From: CAYFHQ01 sp964342805
GTDB lineage: Bacteria; Bacillota; Clostridia; Peptostreptococcales; Acidaminobacteraceae
Assembly (NCBI GenBank): GCA_964342805.1
Contig: CAYFHQ010000080.1
Span: 1-17,605 of the forward strand
Direction: 5' to 3'
Length of the DNA stretch: 17,605 bases
Shown: positions 14,878 to 17,605 of the stretch, in pieces
How positions within the stretch are numbered: position 1 is the stretch's first letter
Layout: each line of letters begins with the position of its first letter
The notes under the pieces: model-generated
Database searches by the model: none
Seen by the model: only the letters and a program-made list of their open reading frames with translations
What the model was told of the DNA's origin: nothing
Made by a program: the position numbers and the translations under genes

Positions 14878-16085
14878 ATTTGGCCTCCTGACTCCACTAC
14901 GAGGTTGCCCTCCCCGTCAAACGGTACACAGGTCTGGGCCTCATAGAACTTGCTAAAGTCTTTAAAACAGGTATTAATGGCCTTCTTCAAGGTTTTCGTC
15001 GGCTTCACACCCGCTTCCCAGTACCAATTTAAGATTTGGATGGTCTTGGTCTTTTTGTCCCAACCAGGTTCGAAACGGCCTACAAAGCGGTCTCCATACA
15101 AGATCGGAAGAACATAGTAACCATACTTGCGCTGGGCCTTTGGTTTGTAAATTTCCCAGACATAGTCAAAGTCAAAGAGGGCCTTAATAAGTTTGCGGTC
15201 CCACATGAGATTGTCTAGAGGTGCGATCAGTGTTGCCTTCTTGCTATAGGTGAGGCCTGCAACCACTTCTTGTAACAAGGGCAAGGACTCTGCAGGGATA
15301 TACATTTTTTCAGGTATTCCCTCAACGGCTAGCTCAACGATCTTTTCTTCCTCAAGAAGCTGGTCAAAGGCCTTGTGCCTCTGGCCTTGTTTGAGTTTAT
15401 CGATCCCCAGCCAGGCGTCACTCCCCTTGTTCCAAAGGAGGCCCACTGACCGGATACGTCTCAGGACGTACCACTTATGGTAGTCCTCCAAGAGTGGATG
15501 GGGATCGGGCGCATCTAGAACCTTGGCTTCTATGTGGTTGGAGGCAAAATCATAGATCCGCCGGGTTCCAACCTTACTTTCTACAACCAACTCACCTATG
15601 TAAAACATATGCTCTAGGGCAGCCCTTGAGGCCTTGGTAGAAGCCCAGAACCAGTCTACCTTTATGTCATTTTCAATGTCTGTGGAGGACAGGGGACCAC
15701 GTTTTTTGAGGTCCTGTCTGATTTCCTCCGCCACGGCCTTGACTGTCGGGTCTTTCATTTTTTCAAAATGTTGAATCCGCTCCCGAAAGCGGTGAAAATA
15801 GGGCCACTCCTCCGTTGGAAAGATGGCCATGTTTTTATCCCAACCATCAACCAAGACCCTGTCCTTGTAGAGGAGGTCAAAGAGTTGCTGGTGTTTATAG
15901 CCCTTCATTCGGGCTTGAAGGACGAGGTCGGCGTTCCTGCCCACCACGTCAATGGGATCGTATTGAACGCATCCAACCTTGCGGATAAAGGCCATGACGG
16001 CCTCTTTGCCGCCCACCTTCCGGGGACGTAATAAGCCCTGGTGCTCCAGAATAAACTGTCGTGCTGCCTGTCTGCTAATCTTCAT
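14874..16085 (-). CDS. YcaQ/AlkX-type winged-helix DNA glycosylase (HTH_42 family)
   Basis: The 403-residue protein belongs to the winged-helix HTH_42 family, which includes E. coli YcaQ (AlkX) and Streptomyces AlkZ. These enzymes excise alkylated bases and unhook DNA interstrand crosslinks. The catalytic QxD motif of the YcaQ branch is visible as QYD at residues 41-43 (VQYDPIDVV). The late LIAPLDNLMWDR block is also characteristic, as are many Trp/Tyr residues in the middle. The start at 16085 is chosen because GGAGG lies 5 bases upstream. The in-frame ATG at 16097 would add MEAD, has no ribosome binding site, and its codon immediately precedes the GGAGG. The gene overlaps the patatin-like gene by 4 bases. 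A good promoter and a FapR-like half-site lie in the 230 bases upstream. Confidence 0.85.
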   Translation of the reverse strand: MKISRQAARQFILEHQGLLRPRKVGGKEAVMAFIRKVGCVQYDPIDVVGRNADLVLQARMKGYKHQQLFDLLYKDRVLVDGWDKNMAIFPTEEWPYFHRFRERIQHFEKMKDPTVKAVAEEIRQDLKKRGPLSSTDIENDIKVDWFWASTKASRAALEHMFYIGELVVESKVGTRRIYDFASNHIEAKVLDAPDPHPLLEDYHKWYVLRRIRSVGLLWNKGSDAWLGIDKLKQGQRHKAFDQLLEEEKIVELAVEGIPEKMYIPAESLPLLQEVVAGLTYSKKATLIAPLDNLMWDRKLIKALFDFDYVWEIYKPKAQRKYGYYVLPILYGDRFVGRFEPGWDKKTKTIQILNWYWEAGVKPTKTLKKAINTCFKDFSKFYEAQTCVPFDGEGNLVVESGGQI

Positions 16086-16118
16086 GTCTGCCTCCATGGA
16101 TCTTGAACCGGGTTGGGG

Positions 16119-16135
16119 CTAGTACCTAGTCTGAC
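16119..16135. promoter_or_regulatory. FapR-like half-site in the leader of the AlkX-patatin pair
   Basis: CTAGTACCTAGTCTGAC shares the eight-base core TAGTACCT with the fabI operator of this window and resembles asymmetric FapR boxes, though its second arm is degenerate. It lies about 20-36 bases downstream of the predicted start site and 34 bases before the AlkX-like ATG. Confidence 0.35.
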
Positions 16136-16161
16136 TTCATTTCAATGGTCTCATTATCTTG

Positions 16162-16190
16162 ATTATAGGGGACTCCAAAGGGAATCGCAA
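16162..16190 (-). promoter_or_regulatory. Promoter of the AlkX-patatin pair
   Basis: On the minus strand TTGCGA (16185-16190) is followed after 17 bases by a perfect TATAAT (16162-16167). The start would be near 16155, giving a leader of about 70 bases. Confidence 0.7.
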
Positions 16191-16259
16191 TCATACTTGG
16201 AACATTTTAGGGGTCACGGCCTTTTTCATGCCCCAGGAGGAACAAACCACCGGAACACC

Positions 16260-16288
16260 TTGGCTTTACCTGTCGTTAGACTTATGGT
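16260..16288 (+). promoter_or_regulatory. Weak promoter candidate for the flavin reductase-like gene
   Basis: TTGGCT (16260-16265), 17 bases, then TATGGT (16283-16288). Spacing is ideal but both hexamers are imperfect. The start would be near 16295, about 22 bases before the ATG. Confidence 0.35.
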
Positions 16289-16317
16289 AGGGTGATACAT
16301 GAGAAAGGAAGTGGACA

Positions 16318-16947
16318 ATGGGAAAAGTAAGTTGGAAACCTGGCACAATGGTCTATCCAGTGCCTGCAGCCATGGTCACCTGTGGAGACCATCCAGATAA
16401 TTGGAATATCATTACGATCGCTTGGACGGGCACCATATGTTCGGACCCGGCCATGACATATGTCTCAGTACGAAAGGAAAGACACTCCTATGACCTGATC
16501 AAGCGGACAGGAGAGTTTGTCATTAACCTGGGTACGGAGGAAACAGCCTTTGCAACAGACTTCTGCGGTGTAAAGTCAGGCCGTGACGTCAACAAGTGGG
16601 AGGAAACGGGCCTCACCCCAGTGGCAGCCTCCCAAGTCAAGGCGCCAGTTATTGACCAGTCCCCAGTGAGCATTGAATGCAGGGTAACAGAGGTCAAAGA
16701 ACTGGGGTCCCACGACATGTTCATTGCTGAAGTGGTAGCCGTTACGGTGGATGACAAGTACCTGGACGACAAGGACAGCTTCCACCTGGACTGGGCTAAA
16801 CCACTTGCCTACTCCCACGGCCATTATTATGGTCTTAAGGAGTCCCTTGGAAGGTTCGGCCATTCAGTCATGAAGAAGAAGACCCAAAAGAAATATGACG
16901 CCAAGCGGACAAAAAGGACAAATCGGGCAAAGCCGGCTAAGAAGTAA
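16318..16947 (+). CDS. Flavin reductase-like (FMN-binding split-barrel) family protein
   Basis: The 209-residue protein matches the flavin reductase domain family: PVPAAMVTCG near 16-25 starts the split barrel, NIITIAWTGTICSDPAMTYVSV (29-50, seen in pieces) is the FMN-phosphate contact region, and GEFVINL plus FCGVKSGRDVNKW are further family blocks. Members bind FMN non-covalently and reduce flavin or other small acceptors with NAD(P)H. In anaerobes their partners are often unknown. The last 28 or so residues are strongly basic (KKKTQKKYDAKRTKRTNRAK), beyond the usual end of the domain, and may be a nucleic-acid contact or a simple charged tail. The ATG follows AAAGGA at moderate spacing. 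It stands alone between divergent and convergent neighbours. Confidence 0.87.
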   Translation: MGKVSWKPGTMVYPVPAAMVTCGDHPDNWNIITIAWTGTICSDPAMTYVSVRKERHSYDLIKRTGEFVINLGTEETAFATDFCGVKSGRDVNKWEETGLTPVAASQVKAPVIDQSPVSIECRVTEVKELGSHDMFIAEVVAVTVDDKYLDDKDSFHLDWAKPLAYSHGHYYGLKESLGRFGHSVMKKKTQKKYDAKRTKRTNRAKPAKK

Positions 16948-16988
16948 TTAGGCCTTGGCCGGGCTTGGGGTGTATTCCAAATAACAGG

Positions 16989-17029
16989 AAAGGGCTGTAC
17001 AGAGTAATGATAACTCCGTACAGCCCTTT
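16989..17029. terminator. Hairpin terminator between convergent flavin reductase-like and cbiZ genes
   Basis: A perfect 12-bp stem (16989-17000 with 17018-17029) continues with GAGT/ACTC around a seven-base loop. T runs are short on both sides (TTT on each strand), so it probably serves both genes without a long U tail. Confidence 0.7.
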
Positions 17030-17044
17030 AGCTTATTCTAACCA

Positions 17045-17605
17045 CTATTTCAGACCTGCCTCCAAGGTAAGGATCAAGCTGGCCAACTGGCCAAGATATG
17101 CCTGAAAGTCTACCAAGTTGCCACACATCCCCCTATGATCTATCTGGGATAGAGTGGTAGGCGTTCGCTCACTCCCCACTTTGGCCCCAGCCACCAAACC
17201 ATTCACCAGGTCTTTCTGGGCTGAGATGGTTCCTTCTGCCCCCACGAGTCCCCAGCGATACTGGTCCCTCAAGTGGGCAACCAAACTGGAAAAGGCCACT
17301 ACCTTGGGCTTCCTCCAGACTGGATGGTCCTTCCCTTTAAAGCCAAACCGCCTCCACCGAACCCTTAGGTCACTTTGGCTCTCTGGTGACAGGCCTGTAT
17401 GGCGCCTGAGTGCCTCCTTGACCAGGTCCTTGACCCAGGTGCCTATGAACTGGCCAAAGACCGAGTGCTGGCCAAGATCTGTCACTTGAACCGGACTAGC
17501 AGGATTGGCTACGACCACGATCCCGTCTGTGCCGCTACCCGTGGCCAGGTCCTCAGAGTACCTGCTTTCTGCCAGTAACTCCTGAATAGCTGCAGTCTTG
17601 GCCTC
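17045..17605 (-). CDS. cbiZ: Adenosylcobinamide amidohydrolase CbiZ, N-terminal part outside the window
   Basis: The frame is open from the window end to a TAG at 17047-17045, giving 186 residues with no required start inside, so the 5' end lies beyond base 17605. The block DLATGSGTDGIVVVANP followed by LTDLGQHS-like VTDLGQHSVFGQFIG is the CbiZ signature. CbiZ removes the aminopropanol side chain of (pseudo)cobinamide to give cobyric acid, allowing salvage and remodelling of corrinoids. After the catalytic block about 115 residues follow, longer than the shortest archaeal CbiZ proteins and with no motif I can name. A GTG at 17518 could be mistaken for a start, but sequence upstream of it is clearly conserved CbiZ. 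Neighbouring corrinoid uptake genes would be expected beyond the window. Confidence 0.85.
   Translation of the reverse strand, partial: EAKTAAIQELLAESRYSEDLATGSGTDGIVVVANPASPVQVTDLGQHSVFGQFIGTWVKDLVKEALRRHTGLSPESQSDLRVRWRRFGFKGKDHPVWRKPKVVAFSSLVAHLRDQYRWGLVGAEGTISAQKDLVNGLVAGAKVGSERTPTTLSQIDHRGMCGNLVDFQAYLGQLASLILTLEAGLK

Noticed and set aside
14089..16085. A defence island built on the patatin-like effector
   Set aside because: No sensor, cyclase, nuclease or mobile-element genes flank it; neighbours are housekeeping genes.
16086..16097. AlkX-like gene start at 16097
   Set aside because: No ribosome binding site precedes it, while GGAGG lies 5 bases before the ATG at 16085.
17045..17518. 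A complete 157-codon gene starting at GTG 17518
   Set aside because: The frame stays open to the window end and conserved CbiZ sequence lies upstream of that GTG, so it is an internal codon.

Overview
This looks like ordinary chromosomal DNA of an endospore-forming or formerly endospore-forming Firmicute of the class Clostridia, at roughly 50% G+C by eye. The grounds are a YtvI-type sporulation membrane protein, a clostridial-style NdpA/YejK-like nucleoid protein, a bactofilin, strong AGGAGG ribosome binding sites, compact U-tailed terminators and a FapR-type operator on fabI. I cannot name the genus. I saw no rRNA, tRNA, CRISPR array, insertion sequence, phage gene or toxin-antitoxin pair.

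Layout. 1-640: 3' part of a bactofilin gene (+) and a terminator that may serve both strands. 722-2164 (-): a MocR/GntR-type regulator with an aminotransferase-like domain. 2185-2473: a gene-free stretch with a long, imperfectly paired RNA-like structure followed by a strong terminator, directly ahead of that regulator. 2474-3517 (-): nucleoid-associated protein with a TTG start. 3606-8833 (-): a tight four-gene run, RluA-type pseudouridine synthase, ABC ATPase, FtsX-like permease and HlyD/MacA-like adaptor, the last three forming one MacAB-like export system. 9056-9646 (-): unrecognised 196-residue protein with a clear promoter. 9826-10602 (-): fabI, with a promoter overlapped by a FapR-like palindrome. 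10814-11917 (+): YtvI/AI-2E family membrane protein, divergent from fabI. 11954-13976 (+): promoter, terminator-like leader hairpin and an atypical glutamine synthetase of 630 residues. 14089-16085 (-): an overlapping pair, patatin-like phospholipase downstream of a YcaQ/AlkX-type winged-helix DNA glycosylase, with a second FapR-like half-site in the leader. 16318-16947 (+): flavin reductase-like protein with a very basic tail. 17045 to the window end (-): 3' part of cbiZ (cobinamide salvage).

The genes cover envelope and lipid functions (bactofilin, exporter, FabI, patatin, YtvI), nitrogen assimilation (glutamine synthetase), RNA and DNA maintenance (RluA, AlkX-like, nucleoid protein) and cofactor chemistry (CbiZ, flavin reductase). 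The best candidates for something not routinely annotated are regulatory: the structured RNA at 2247-2378 with its terminator, the glnA leader hairpin with an AACGGG hexaloop, and the possible extension of FapR-type lipid control to the AlkX-patatin pair. No convincing new multi-gene defence or mobile system is visible.
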